Assembly: GCA_002189035.1 (NCBI GenBank)
Contig: NEEC01000004.1
Coordinates: 3,286,001 to 3,350,000 of the forward strand
Reading direction: 5' to 3'
DNA from: Utricularia gibba
Lineage: Eukaryota > Streptophyta > Magnoliopsida > Lamiales > Lentibulariaceae
DNA: 64,000 nt
Shown here: positions 1 to 13,775 of the stretch, piece after piece
How positions within the stretch are numbered: the first letter of the stretch is position 1
Layout of the letters: each line of letters opens with the position of its first letter
Program-made: the position numbers and the translations under genes
Notes under the pieces: model-generated
Seen by the model: the letters and a program-made list of their open reading frames with translations, nothing else
The model's database searches: none
What the model was told of the DNA's origin: nothing

Positions 1-3000
1 TGTACTTAATTTGTAAATTTAAATAATTTTATCGAGTATATCATTTTCATTACATATGTACACTTTTATCAATTTAATACTATTAACCATCAAATATGTT
101 CAAAAGTGTAATTTCATCTTAATCTTATCAATTGTATAATTTAAAATAATATTGTGACTCTTGATAATTTAATTTATTAACATTTTCCTTCATTTATAAT
201 AACTTAGAATGTATTTCAAAATCCTAAATATATTTATTTTCTAATTTATGCATAGAACTTGTAATTAAAAACCTCATGTTTAATCTAACTCATTTATTAT
301 ATTTGCAACTAAAAATTAATTAATCTTTATAGATCAACCTAATTTTGTTACTATTACATTTATTTTTTGTGAATTAAATTTTTAAACTGCTACCTAAAAA
401 AATTGTCCACCATCATTAGATCAGCATCATGTGCCAAAGATTTCAATTGCCTGATGGATATGATCTATTGCACATGCGAGAGTTCATTAGTGCCTCATGC
501 ACATACCACTAGAGATATATATATTATTGCATGATGCGTTTTGAGATACATTTTGTTTATTTCCTGTATACCATATATTCATTTAATTTTCAACTCTACT
601 AATATACATGACTTATTCCGTTTTATGTTTAAATTCAGTATTTTCTGTATACCTCAATTCTGGTAGAATATCTTATTTAACTATCCCTTTGATAACTAGG
701 TGACTACAACTTGTTGAATGGTTTGAAAAAAACCAAGTTTACACAAAAAGGTGAAAAGATATTTCAATTGAACTCTAATAACTTTTGCGAAATATGATGT
801 AAAAGAGCATAATAAAATCATGATGATAGCCTTTTATTTGAGATTGTTTCTATGCACAAAGTTGGTTCTATCCAATATAATAGAACCGATAATGCCGTTC
901 ATTGATAAATAATGGTTTCTAATAAAATGTTGTATTTTTTTAAACAAACATTATTCTATAGAATTTTTAATATTCTATAAAGTTGGATCGGTCAAAATCA
1001 ATGATTGAATGACAATCATCCATATTTTTTAAAAATGGTATTCACACAATTGATTAATTTAATGAATTTGTGATCGAAATTTTGTAAATGCATAGAAGTA
1101 ATCAAAGTACTAAATAACATAATTTATACATAAAATTGTCCAATTTTATATCTTTGAAAAAAGAAAAGATTAGAAATAACAACTATTGAATATAAAGAAC
1201 TATTTGAATAACATTTACTAAAAAAAAGGGTTTGTTTGAAATCAATTAAAACAATAGTTTTGAATTTAACTCTACTAATCTTATGGTTGTTCCAAGCATG
1301 CAAGTAAACATCAAATTTGATTTCTGCTTAAACTGAATGTATAATAAAAATGAACCTAAATAATACAAAGCTTTTTACCAAACATGTTTTGTATCCCAAA
1401 TCCATATATTACATTTAAATAAATCTAAATAAATTAAACCCAACCTATACACAAACCCACATACCAAATAATTACTTTGAGATATGTGGTTATAAATTAA
1501 AAATAATACAATAGTAAGCATCAAAATTTGAATTAAATGTTTAAGAATATAATAAAGCATTAATATATATAAAAGTTTGTGCAATATGGTTTCATCCAAG
1601 ATTCTTAACCCAAGTATGTTCAAACACATGTAGTACAATTCAAATAATAAGAAAATTTGAAAATCAAAGAAAACTAAAAAAAAGTAATCCAAAAACATTT
1701 CTAATTGTTGAGAGATAAACGGTTTTTATTGAGAGGATATCGATCCCTTTTTTATGTCTCATATCATCTAGTGAGTTTGGATAAGTTTTTTTTATATATT
1801 TTATTCAATAATACATGGAAATATTTTCATATTTAATTCAAATAATCCTGAGTCTTCATATCCAATAGCATTTTGATTAATCTTCACCTCCCCAAGACTA
1901 TTGGGCTTCTATTTAGGTCCAATTTCGTGCATTTCATAATTCATAGTGCATGAACATCTCAATTTTATTTTTTCAAATTGGATTGTAAATTCTATAAACA
2001 TATATATGAAATATATTTTCTATACCAAAACAATTTAATGTAAAATCTATATACAACAATCAGAAAATAATGTATAAAGTGGGTAAAATAATCTAAAAAA
2101 TGATGAAAATTTATGTTTCAAAACAATACAAAACCAAGCAATGAAGGTTTCAATTCCTTTGGATGAGAATGTGGAGACAAATGATATAATCGGTATAAGA
2201 CATTTTTTAGAATTTTGATGTGAAATCAATTCTTTGGTAAAGAGAAATAACCATTTTTTGAAAACAAATCCCAAGTTATGCGGTATGATAGTCATTATTT
2301 AACACAATTTGATCAAACTTGGATGTTGGTAAATATTAATCTACATTCAAAAAATCATAACTTGAAGAATTAGGGCTGTTCATTGTTAGATATTCATATT
2401 TATAAATTTTGAATATCAGTTTTTAATATTTATATGTGAAATTATTGAATATAATAATTCGATATGTTTCAGACAGATATTCAAAAGGAAAGTTTATGGC
2501 CATTTTAAACCCCTCCCTATAAACATCCTCAAAATCTAATTTCACATTCATCAAAATCTTCTCCAACATCCTCACTGAGTGTTACTTCATGATGATTAGT
2601 GTCAACTTGGAATTTGAATGAGTCTTTTCACTTTAAATCTCATATTAAGTTATAATAAGAATTTTCTTGAAATTAAATCATTTACAAATATTACGACATC
2701 TATTTTTCTATGAAGAAAATGTCTTGTATTTATTCTATATGGAGGCCTGGAGAGCAAATTATTGGACTATATTTAAAGGAATTATTCTTATGATTCATAA
2801 TTTTCTTCAAGTTTTTGGATTTCACGTAAAAAAAATTCTATTGCACTTGATTGATTATTGACATCCTTAAAATACAATGTAGTAAATTAATTTTGATGTA
2901 AAAAATAATAATTTTTTTTTATTAAATAAGGTTTTTAATAAGTAATTAATTAGTAGAGAAGTTGAGCAGGTATTTTTCAGTTATCCTGAGTCAAATTCAG

Positions 3001-3060
3001 AACAGACCACACCCATGTGGCCGCGTATGTTGTAAAGTCCACCCACTGTGGAGTGTGGAC
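1..3060. other. AT-rich intergenic DNA without a recognisable gene
   Basis: About 3 kb upstream of the starch synthase gene. All reading frames are short, rich in Phe, Ile, Leu, Asn and Lys, and match no family I know. I see no LTR, primer-binding site or transposase motif. It probably holds eroded transposon DNA, but this cannot be shown by eye. Confidence 0.6.
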
Positions 3061-3385
3061 TGAGGAGTCTGAGTCTGAGTCCGGGCCGTCAAGATACGTG
3101 ATTGGCCGACGATCGATCTTATTCGCCACTCTAAGATCCACCATTTTTTTACCCAGGTTTTTGATTACCCCTCCCCCGTATCAATTTCAAGGAATAGTAT
3201 ATATATACTTTTCATTCAACTCAATAATCAACTTTTTCTCTGGCTCACATTGCTAGGTTTATCAACAACGTCAGCATATGTGTTTCTGTACGCTGAGTAC
3301 ACCGAGGTGCTCTTGGGGTGTACTGAACGTGATCTGGGATTTTTGTTTTTTCAAACTTCATCGCTTTTGTTAGATTCTGCTGAAA
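3061..3385 (+). promoter_or_regulatory. Putative core promoter and 5' UTR of the starch synthase III gene
   Basis: A TATA-like stretch (TATATATA) lies at 3199-3207, about 180 bp before the chosen ATG, so transcription could begin near 3230-3240. Upstream, an ACGT-core element (TACGTG, 3095-3100) directly abuts an inverted CCAAT box (ATTGG, 3101-3105). ACGT cores bind plant bZIP and some bHLH factors. Whether they act here is inference. Confidence 0.4.
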
Positions 3386-6300
3386 ATGGAGATTCCCTTT
3401 TCGTTGCAAAGGCCTCTGCGCTGCGGGAAAGTGCCGCCTGAAGGAACCCACCACCAGATTCAGCCGTTTATTGAACTTTTGCCTCGTGGAGCTCCAAAAG
3501 TAATGCCTTTTAACTTTTCTGAACCTTCCTTTATCTTGTCTCCATGTTTCATCAATTCATGTTCTGGATTTGTTGGAGATGTTACTACTTGGGCTTGGAT
3601 GAGGGATCATTGGATGCACAGTAATCAAGGATCATGGTTGCTTGCAATCGGTTTCATTGGCTTATGATAGATTTCTTTCAGTTTTGTCCTTTATAACCCA
3701 CGCAAGTTTTGTTCTTTTTCGTATTACCCTGAATTTTAATCTGGCTATGATGTTTGAAATCTCGGTTATATTGTGTAACGTTATTGCAGTGTTTCAAATT
3801 GAAGATTAGCCATTCCGATAGGGTTAAATGTCGAATTTCGGCTAGTGCAGGTTGGTTCATGTATGGATAGGTAACATGTACTTGCTTTCATAACTTAAAT
3901 GCCTCCTTTGGTATCATGCCATGCAGATTTTTCTAGAAGGCGTCAAAGGAAAAATTCGTCGCCAAAGTCTAAGGGCCCTCCCTCCAGGGGTTATATGACC
4001 AGAACACATGTCCCTGAAGGCATCAGGAAAAAAGATCAAACTAACGATGAAAAGCCAAGCCGAGGAACCACCCCACCTAAGGAGGCTGTAGGTTCTTACA
4101 CTATGAACCAAGAATTGAAGATCGAGCCCAGTATAAAGGAGGCACTTGATGTCAATGGCGTAGCCGAAGCTGAGGAAGGTGATGACGAAATTAATGGTCT
4201 TGCATTAAAGGTTGGCACTACAGGTTCATTGTCTTTTGCAGATCAGTCAAGTCTATTAGAAGAAAGCGTGAGCGCGCATGAAGTTCATGATGAACAAACT
4301 GAGTCATCAAACATAAGAAAAGTTACCAGGAGTGAGGTCAGTAATGATGCAGGTAGAATATTAGTTGTAAAATTTCACACTAAACAGAGAATAAGGCCAT
4401 ATGGTTAAAACTTCTTGAGAATTATTTTGCAGGTGGACTTTCAAAAAACTGATGGTGTTGATGCTTTTGTTGGTGGAGTTTTCGAAGCTGTTAAGGGGAC
4501 AGTGATGTCTTTAGGAAAAGGAACTGTGGTTAATGGGTCAGGTGATGATTTACACAAGGCCGAAATAGAAAATCTTGCTAAGGATAATTTTGAGAAAGGG
4601 AACAAAGTGTTTTATTTCCCCAAGGTAGTAAAGCCTGATCAAGTAGTCGAGATTCTTTTCAACAGAGGTTTTTCCTCCTTGAGAAATGAACCAGAAGTTT
4701 TGATGATGGGAGCCTTCAATGATTGGAAATGGAGATCATTTACAGTGAAGTTGAGTAAGACCCCTCTTGAGGGTGATTGGTGGTCTTGCCAGCTCCATGT
4801 CCCTAAAGAAGCATACGCTATTGATTTTGTATTCTTTAATGGTAAAGATGTTTATGAGAACAACAACGAAAAAGATTTCTCAATCGTTTTGGAGGGCGGG
4901 ATGGATCGTTTGGAATTTGAGAATTTCCTGCTTGAAGAAAAACACAGAGAACAGGAGCAGCTTGCTAAAAAAAAGGCTGAAATGGAAAGACAAGTTGAGG
5001 AAGAAAGGCGTTTAGAAGAAGAAAGAAAGGCAAGTGAAGCTGATAGAACTACAGCCCGGGAGGAAGCTGCAAGGAGAAGGACTGTGCTGCAAGAGTCGAT
5101 TAAAAAGGCCGTGAGGTACATTGACAATGTCTGGTATGTAGAGCCTAGTAAGTTTGAAGGCAATCAGAAGGTTCGGCTATATTACAATAGAAGCTCAGGA
5201 CAACTTTCTCAAGCTAAGGAAGTGTGGATTCATGGGGGGCATAATGGTTGGATAACTGGTCTATCAGTTGTTTCAAAGCTTGTTAAATCTGAAAAAAATG
5301 GTGATTGGTGGTATGCTGAAGGTGAGTGTTTTATGTTTATTACTTAATTTTTATGACCATGCTTTTGTTTTCTCGAAATCCAATATCCTATTCGATACAG
5401 AAACAGATAAATTATTTGGTGTTTCTTATTGCTTCAGATCCTCTTTAGTGGAATTTAAGTCCCTTAAGGTTTTAGGTGCTGTAGGTCACCTGATATGAAT
5501 TACTGTGTCTGCTCACACTACTCGAATTCTGCAAATTCTTCAGAAAGGTTTTAAGAAGTTTCGAAGTCTTTTGTTCTTTCCTGTGGATTGCTCTACACTC
5601 CATTGTGTGTTCATAAGATGTCCAGAAACTTGATTATATTTTTATTCTTTAATTCCTGCAGTTGTTGTGCCTGATCGAGCACTTGTCTTGGACTGGGTTT
5701 TCGCTGATGGCCCACCGAAGAAGGCAAATGTTTATGATAACAACCATGGGCAAGATTTTCATGCTGTTGTCCCACAAACCATTCCTGAAGAACAATATTG
5801 GGTTGAGGAACAGGAGAATATATGTAAAAAACTTCATGCCGAACGAAAGCTGAGAGAAGAAGCAATACGGTTGAAGGTGAGTGAACTTAGACCACACAAT
5901 GCGTTGGGGGATCTTGTGCTTTAAAAGTTCTAGGTTTTAACCTATGGACAGTGGCAATGATCTAATGAGAGCTATTCGACACCAGCAATTAGATTTCTTC
6001 TTAATTTGTCTAATTCGCCAACCTGCACTTACAGGCTGAAAAAACTGCACGTCTAAAAGCAGAAACAAGAGGAAAAACTTTGAGAACATTTTTATTGTCT
6101 CAAAGGAATGTGGTCTACACTGACCCGATTGATGTTCAAGCTGGGAGCACGGTCACTATATTTTATAATCCTTCCAATACTGTCCTGAATGGAAAACCTG
6201 AAGTCTGGTTCAGATGTTCCTTCAACAGATGGACACACAACATGGGCCCACTGCCACCGCAAAAAATGGTTCCCACTGAAAATGGCTCCCAGATAAAAGC

Positions 6301-9300
6301 AGTTGGTAAGACATTTATTTCTTTTTCTTCTGAAATGTTGATACCCTCCCCTAAAGATGCTGAACTTTCTGCAATCATATCCTCATGATGATTTTTTAGC
6401 TTCTACCACCTCTGAAATTCATCTGCTATGTCGTCTTTTGGCATGCATGATGAAAATAAATTTTAGAGTTTAGTACCTGATGAAAACAATGATGTTATCT
6501 GAAAGGTACATAAATGTTTTTACATACATTTTTCTGGCTCTCACAACTATAACATAATAATTCTTATTCTGCTGCATGGGGTACGCTACCTAGGATTCTA
6601 ATTTGGTTGTTATGCAAAATCAACTCCCTTCCTTTTAAATCTACTTGCATGCCAGTATTCGGGACAATTATTCTCTTATTAGATTATGTTTATTTGTGAC
6701 CTGAGCATTAATACTTTTCCCGCATAACCCATTTCTTCTCTCCAGTCAAGGTTCCATTGGATGCATACGTTATGGATTTTGTCTTCTCTGAGAAAGAGGA
6801 TGGTGGTGTTTTTGACAACAAGAATGATATGGACTACCACATTCCTGTAACCGGATATGTTAAAGAGCCCCCATTGAATATAGTACATATAGCAGTGGAG
6901 ATGGCTCCTATAGCGAAGGTAATTACTTGTTACTTCAATCACGCCTTCATACAGGTGTACATTTGCTTTCCATGTCTTTGTATTCCTGATTCCACTGCAT
7001 ATGCATGCATTACAGAAGCTTTTTTTTTTTGTCTCCCATATTGTTTTTTGTTTCCTGCTTTTATGAGGCTAACTTGTTATTTGACTAAGCAGTTAGCTTC
7101 CAGCGTTGGAAACCTCGTGTCATCTTTCTTCATTTAGCTCCTGAAAACTGGGTATATTGGTGATTATGCTGACTGCCTATCTTGAGGAAGGTTGTATTTT
7201 TCTGTGAAGTGTAGTCCAATGAGACTAATGTTTCACATATTAAATGAAAAAACTCTACCTATGGACACCCAGTCCTTCATGCCTTCTCTCTGTTGGACGT
7301 GCTAACTGGGGATGTTATCTAAGGTTTCATGAAAACAAGCTACAGGGTTTGAAAGCTTTTTGGTATTCTAACATGATGTGCGTGTGAAAACTCAGATAGA
7401 AGGTAAAGCAAATTAGATGATATTTCTTATATTTTATGGAACTATCCACCACCGAAAATAGTGTAGCAGATATTAAATCTTACTCCAATATTTGTATCTA
7501 GAATATCTTTTTCAAATATATATATATACATATATATATATATTTTGAATATATTGTGTCATCCAGCTAGTATAGGTATCCAAGAGTCTTTCGGATTGAG
7601 GTGTATCGCATGTGGGTTTATCACTTACTCAAGGGTCTGAACCGGGTTACATTTGGCATTTTGATGATTCTTTGTATGTCGTGTTTTACTGATTTCTGTT
7701 TTGTTTAAAAAATACATCTGTCTTCATTTCATAGCAGCATAATCATAGATAGCTGATTGGAATGTTTAATACTTTCTTGCAGGTGGGAGGTCTTGGTGAT
7801 GTTGTCACTAGTCTTTCTAGAGCCATTCAGGACATGAACCATAACGTGGATATAGTCCTTCCAAAATATGACTGTCTGAATCTCTCCGGTGTAAGTTTGG
7901 TAGAGTAGTGCCATATGATAAATCAGCTTGTGTGATTTTTTATTATGTTATGCTTACCAATTCATCTGTTTTTGTGTGGCTGAATTTTGTAGAAAAAATT
8001 GATTTCATGATGTTTATAGGACATAATAAGTGCGCTAGCCTTCTATTTCATCAGAATACAGCTTCTAAATTTTATGTTAAAATAGGTGAAGGACTTGAAT
8101 TATCACAAGAGCTATTATTGGGGTGGCACTGAAATCAAAGTTTGGCTTGGCAAGGTCGAGGGTCTTCCTGTCTACTTTCTGGAGCCTCAGAATGGGTAAC
8201 TTCTGGCTAAACCTTTTCCACCAAGATCTTTAACCTTGCATTTGTTTCCCTTTTCAAAGCTACAATTTTCTGTACGCTGATGGTTGTGTGTATTATTTTT
8301 ATATTGTCTTCTTTGAAGTTGCTTCATGGGGCTTGTGATCTCGGGTTTGAGCTTGCTCTAATGACTTGACCCATTAATTTCACCTTCCAGGTTGTTTTGG
8401 GTTGGCTGCGTTTATGGCCGTGCTAATGATGCACACAGATTTGGTTTCTTTTGCCACGCGGCACTTGAGTTTCTGCTACAGGGTGGATTTCATCCTGTAA
8501 GTCAATAAAACTTTGAAGCTTCCTGCGTCACCTCTTTACCACTTGAGCATGACATGTAATGTGTCGCATATATGTGAGGCAGGAAGCTGTATTCCGTTGT
8601 TGTCATATGTTTTAGTTGATGAATAAAGGTTTCTTCTGCTGAGTATTACCTGATGACTTAGATGGTGATCCATTTGATGACGTCACTCTTTAAGACAAAT
8701 TGAAAGTGTGGCTTTCTGTTGGGTCATATTGTTCTGGTGCACATGTTGCTTACTAATTTTAACCTTTTTCTGGTTTTCTCAGGACATCATCCATTGTCAT
8801 GATTGGTCTAGCGCTCCAGTTGCATGGCTGTTCAAGGAACAGTATATGCACTATGGTCTAAGTAAAGCTCGTGTTGTTTTCACGATTCACAACCTTGAGT
8901 TTGGTGCACCCTTGATTGGGAAAGCTATGGAATTCTCGGACAAGTGTACAACTGTTAGTCCCAAATGGTTTTTTTATCAAAATTCTTACCTAAAGCTTGA
9001 TATTTTTGTAACATTAGCGTCTAAAAATCTCAAGAGCGATGCAGATAAGAGTATCACGATTCCATCTGAGGTTATTAATTGAACTCCACCTTCAGGTGTC
9101 ACCAACATATTCCAAGGAAGTTTCTGGGCATCCTTCTGTCGCTCCTCATATGTACAAGTTCCACGGTATCCTCAATGGGATTGATCCTGACATATGGGAT
9201 CCCTTCAATGATAAATTTATTCCTGTAAGTGAACCCTGGTGTCCAATTTCTTGATTGATGCATGTCTTTAATTTCTTCAAAAATAAGTTTCTGCATATTC

Positions 9301-10557
9301 TGAATGGCTTTTTTTCTGAAGCATGGAACCTGTTTCAAGCTATTCCTTTTCTTTTGTTTTGTTTATGTGTGAGTCCAAAACAAAATGGCTATGCTGTTCA
9401 TCTTCTATGTCGCATTCTGTCCGTCTGGCATGCTATTTTTTATCTGGTGCTCCCTTTTCTCCAATGCCATCGTGGTTGCTGCAGGTATCATACACTTCAG
9501 AGAATGTTGTTGAAGGCAAAGCAGCTGCGAAAGAAGCTTTACAACAAAAACTTGGGCTTAAACAGGCTGACCTGCCCTTGGTAGGCATAATTACTCGTTT
9601 AACTCACCAGAAGGGAATCCATCTCATCAAGCATGCCATCTGGCGCACCCTGGAGCGCAATGGACAGGTTCGTCGAGTGCCTGTGCTACTTGTTTCGCAT
9701 AATCTTGAGTCAGTCAGTCAGTCAGTTTAAAAAAAAAAATCAGCAGTTATTCTCCACTTACCAGTAAGCACTGCTGTTGCATGACTTTTCTATAGGTTGT
9801 ATTGCTGGGGTCAGCTCCTGATCCGCGAATCCAGAATGATTTTGTGAATCTGGCAAATCAGCTGCACTCTTCGCATGATGACCGGGCACGGCTGTGTCTC
9901 GCATATGATGAGCCTCTATCACACTTGGTGCTGCCTCACGCCGTCGAGATGTTCTCCTTTCCCTAGGTAGCGTTCACATCTGAGTTGCATTGCTAACCAT
10001 CTCCGTTGCTTCATTACACAGATCTACGCTGGTGCTGATTTCATTCTGGTTCCTTCCATATTTGAGCCTTGCGGGCTCACCCAACTCACTGCAATGAGAT
10101 ACGGCTCAGTGCCCGTCGTTCGTAAAACCGGAGGTTGGTAAACTCACCCTGATTACTTGCCTGAGGTCGCCTTTGATGCCTGAGTCTGTGCATGTTGGTC
10201 GGTTTTGCTCACAGGGCTGTACGACACCGTGTTCGACGTGGACCATGACCAGGAACGGGCAGCGTCGCAGGGCCTCGAGCCCAATGGCTTTAACTTCGAC
10301 GGGGCTGACGCGGCCGGCGTCGATTACGCTCTCAACAGGTAACAACACGAGTCTTTCTCAGAATCAAAAACCCCCTCACCGATCGGTTACCTTCATCTTC
10401 TTCTACAAACCGATGTGCGTGCAGAGCGATAACCGCGTGGTACGATCGAAGAGGATTCTTCAACTCCTTGTGCAAACGTGTGATGGAGCAAGACTGGTCT
10501 TGGAACCGGCCGGCGTTGGACTACCTGGAACTCTACCACGCAACCCGCAGGCATTGA
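3386..10557 (+). CDS. SS3: Starch synthase III, chloroplastic/amyloplastic (complete gene, 17 coding exons)
   Basis: Transfers glucose from ADP-glucose to the non-reducing end of alpha-1,4-glucan in plastids, making longer amylopectin chains. Exons: 3386-3499, 3790-3850, 3927-4336, 4433-5321, 5662-5876, 6035-6305, 6746-6918, 7783-7890, 8086-8195, 8391-8496, 8783-8953, 9096-9224, 9485-9667, 9796-9927, 10022-10133, 10215-10338, 10425-10557. All junctions keep frame, giving 1146 aa. Residues 1 to about 60 look like a transit peptide. Three CBM53 starch-binding modules lie near 265-350, 439-530 and 601-691, with a charged coiled coil (Glu/Lys/Arg-rich) between the first two. GT5 runs from about 698 to the end. 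KVGGL (711-715), split by an intron, is the ADP-glucose loop; KTGGL (1059-1063) is the second glycine loop. The N-terminal part before the CBMs (about 250 aa) is short for the family. The C-terminus ends in Arg-Arg-His. Symbol given by family; no premature stop is seen. Confidence 0.95.
7516..7543. repeat. (TA)n-rich tract inside the starch synthase III gene
   Basis: A TA dinucleotide run interrupted once by C, in the intron between coding exons 7 and 8 (6919-7782), the largest intron of the gene. Likely length-polymorphic. Confidence 0.7.
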
Positions 10558-10677
10558 GGCGGTGGTTCGTGTACAGGAAGGATTTGAGCTCCGCAGATCG
10601 GTGCTTCATTGCGGCGTCCGCGTGTCCTCGGTTTTCCTTGTTCTCTTCGCATTTGGATAAACTCACAAACCAGAATT

Positions 10678-10680
<3 letters not shown>

Positions 10681-10725
<45 letters not shown>
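10681..10725. repeat. (ATT)15 microsatellite
   Basis: Fifteen perfect ATT units starting 124 bp after the starch synthase III stop codon, so probably in or just past its 3' UTR. A perfect trinucleotide array of this length is likely to vary between individuals. Confidence 0.95.
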
Positions 10726-10849
10726 GTTTCTACGTCTATTAATTACATACCGCTGCAATTAAATTTTAAAATTAAATTCAGAATCATTATATATTCTGAT
10801 TTTTTTAAAAAAATTCATATCTGGACGCTACTAATTTTAAGAACATCTT

Positions 10850-11200
10850 TATTTATTTATTTTTTTTAAAATATTTACGTGATTGTATGTTTTTAATTAT
10901 TAGCTTTTAAAATATTTAAAAAGCTACTATTCTGAATTTTTGAAAACTATATTCATGAAAACTGAATTTTTATTCAAACCTTAATAATATTAAACATAGA
11001 TTCTTCTTTTTTTATTTCTTTTCTTTTTTATTTAAAAAGCTACTATTCATGTTTCTTTCTTCTAAGTTAGATATACGACAAATAATTTTTTTTTAATTTC
11101 TTTATATTTATTCAAAGTTATACACCACATGAGCAAATTTGTTTTCGACCAATTGCAATTTCTTATCATTTTTTTTATCCATTTTTCTGATAAATTTCTT
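10850..11200. repeat. Dispersed repeat, copy 1 (related to 29073-29300)
   Basis: Shares collinear blocks with 29073-29300: an ACATCTTTATT start, a GAATTTT-GAAAACTA-ATTCA block, a CTTCTTTTTTTA block, a TATACACCA block, and a final stretch rich in TTTTTCTTAT. This copy is longer. No clear terminal repeats or target duplication were found, so the class is unknown. Confidence 0.5.
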
Positions 11201-11500
11201 ATTTTTTGAGTTACTATTTCAAAGTTATGTAATAATTTCATTCTTAAATACTCCAGATTTTTTATGTATTTTACTGAATCCTAAATCTTTAAATATCTTT
11301 GATCATAACTAATTATTTTACTATTTAAGAATCACTTTTTTACTTCAAATTAATATCCTAAATAAAATTGTTGCTTTTAAAATTATTGTTTCAGATTTAT
11401 GCAACTTTATTTATAAATAATTCATAAATCTTATTAGAAAATAATTATATATATCTAATGTCACGACTAATACTCGTCTTAGACATCATTATTCATTTTT

Positions 11501-11632
11501 AACATTCAATACTCATGGTTTTACATTCTTCTCTTTCGAGTAAAATATCTCATGTAAGGAGGGTCTTTCTATTCAAATACGTTCCCTCCCCCATTCGTAA
11601 CCAACGTGAAATATCATAACTATTACAAAGCC
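11501..11632. repeat. Degenerate duplicated segment, copy 1
   Basis: Pairs with 11775-11912 at roughly three-quarters identity by eye: shared AATACTCA-GGTTTT, TCTTTCTATT-AA and CCCCATTCGTAA blocks. Read on the minus strand it contains a CCCATTCGTTATG-like motif in the style of plant LTR or derivative repeats. No coding potential. The mobile-element origin is a guess. Confidence 0.5.
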
Positions 11633-11774
11633 TCTGACCTTACCATTTATCCCCTCTTAGACATTCAACATACTTGTTAAGCACCACCTCATCTCAACAT
11701 TAACACAAGTTTGGGTCTACCTTTGATACCAAATGTTGCGATTTACATTCGTCTTGCATAATATTGTTTGCTCT

Positions 11775-11912
11775 GAATACCCAATACTCACGGTTTTCTG
11801 TTCTCCCCTTTCGAAGAACAGATCTCATACAAGATTAGAAAAGTCTTTCTATTTAACCATGTTCCCTGCCCCATTCGTAATCAATGTGGGATTCCATAAC
11901 TGTTACAAGGTC
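11775..11912. repeat. Degenerate duplicated segment, copy 2
   Basis: Second copy of the segment at 11501-11632, about 270 bp downstream in the same orientation. A TTGATACCAAATGTTGCGA stretch lies between the copies, near 11720-11738. Confidence 0.5.
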
Positions 11913-13770
11913 CTTGGAGTTTTGATATCTTTTTTTGATTTATAAATGATTTCTAAATCTTTAAACATATTTTTGTAATATCTTCCATTATAATTAGTTG
12001 TTTTACTATTTAGGAATCATTTTATTAATTACATTAGCATAAAAAATCAAATTTTTTTTTGTTTTTTAAGTTGTTATTTAAATTAGTAATGATGTGTTTG
12101 GGATTATACAATTTATTAATTTTATTCCTAATTTATGTAGTCTATTTTCGAACATATTATCACACATCATCAATTTTTAATACATTTTCTTTTTTGCAAA
12201 ATAGATACTAGAGAATTAATATCTCAATGGGTGGAAGAAGATAAACTTATTATATTTAAACATGGTTAAATGTTAGCAAGGATTCAAATAAGAGAACTTT
12301 ATAAAAAATAATTTTTAAAAGAAAATATTTAATTATTATAATGAAATAGTGTATCTAATTACATGTAACACGAATACAATAAGAAGAAAATAGAAAAGTT
12401 TGAGTTTGGATATTAGTAAATTTGAAGGTTTATGAATAGGATAATATCAAGATGAGATAGTGATTATAACGAATTTGATTTCCAATAGCAAGTGATGAAG
12501 TTTTTTAAAGTTGAAGAGCAAAGAGATTTTATTGATATCGAATTTGTGAGAAATTACAGCATAAGTCAAAGTGAATGTCGGTATAAAAATTAATATTATG
12601 TTTATTTTTTGAGGTTTTTTTGCTAATATTAAGTATATGTTTTTCTTATAAATCATAAAAATTGATAGTTGGTATAAATGGTAAAAAATCATAATAGAAT
12701 ATTATATGTGCATCACATAAATAAATATCAACATCACAATCTTCACCAATTGTAGTATAAGAAGAACGACCTTTAAGACAAAATGTAGCAAATTGTAAAT
12801 AGAATGAAAAATAGATGTCTGAATCCACTTTTTGTTTTTTCAAATCCAAATACTTTTAAAGTATTGACAAAATAAATAAGAATCTTGAAAAATGAAAACT
12901 GTACATGTGCTAGTTAAATCAATTATATTTCATTGATACGCTTGAAAGACTTTCAAATAATTATATAATTAAGTTTACTACAAGATAAAAAGCAATCCAT
13001 GATATGACTTACCATAGTTATTCAAATATTAGGTTAGTAAACAAAGACTAAAGTAATTCTGAAGATGAGAAATAAAATGAATTTGTTAATCTCGAAGAAT
13101 CATATGATTAAGTATTTTATTGATGTAGTATTTTGCTATCACTATGTTTTAAATATTTATCATTTTTTAAAATGTTTAAGACATATGTATTATTATAGAT
13201 TATTTAATATAATATTTACTTGAGCTTGATTTTAGATATAGCATTTTCATATTTGTGTTTTTTGTTTAAATAGTATACATTTATTGAATTTAACTAGATG
13301 AATTTGTACCACGAATATGATTAATGTGTTAAGGTTTTTAATTTAGTATATAATTAATGTGTTAATTACAAACGAATAAATTAAATAATCATTAAAAATG
13401 AAGTAGTTAAATACAAATAAAATTAATAGTAAATAATTAATGTAATAGAAGATTATCAATATGATATATCTAAATAAATTTGCAGTAAATAATCAATGCG
13501 GTAATAAATTATAAATATATAGATGTAAATAAAGTTGATGAGAATCAATTAATATGATAAAAGATAATAATATTCTAGTTTTTCAAATATTTGACCTATT
13601 ATTTTGTATAAGTATAACATAGATTATATGATAATTATCTCAAGAATTGATTATATTAATGAAGAGGAATAAGAATTTTTAAAACAACGGTGTCCATAAT
13701 AATGTATTGAGTTTAATCATGAATTGATTGAGTATTTTTGTAATTATCCAACTTACACAAATGAATAATT
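11913..13770. other. AT-rich spacer before the Harbinger fossil
   Basis: Very AT-rich, with no coding pattern on either strand. It may hold remains of the accessory ORF of the transposon at 13776-14640, but no motif could be recognised. Confidence 0.4.
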
Positions 13771-13775
13771 TCACA

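Noticed and set aside
1375-2295. Minus-strand open frames of 80-107 codons in the left AT-rich region
   Set aside because: Composition follows AT-rich DNA, there are no motifs, and no splice structure joins them to anything.
7516-7543. TA-rich run as a promoter inside SS3
   Set aside because: It lies in an intron between conserved coding exons, with no sign of a second start.
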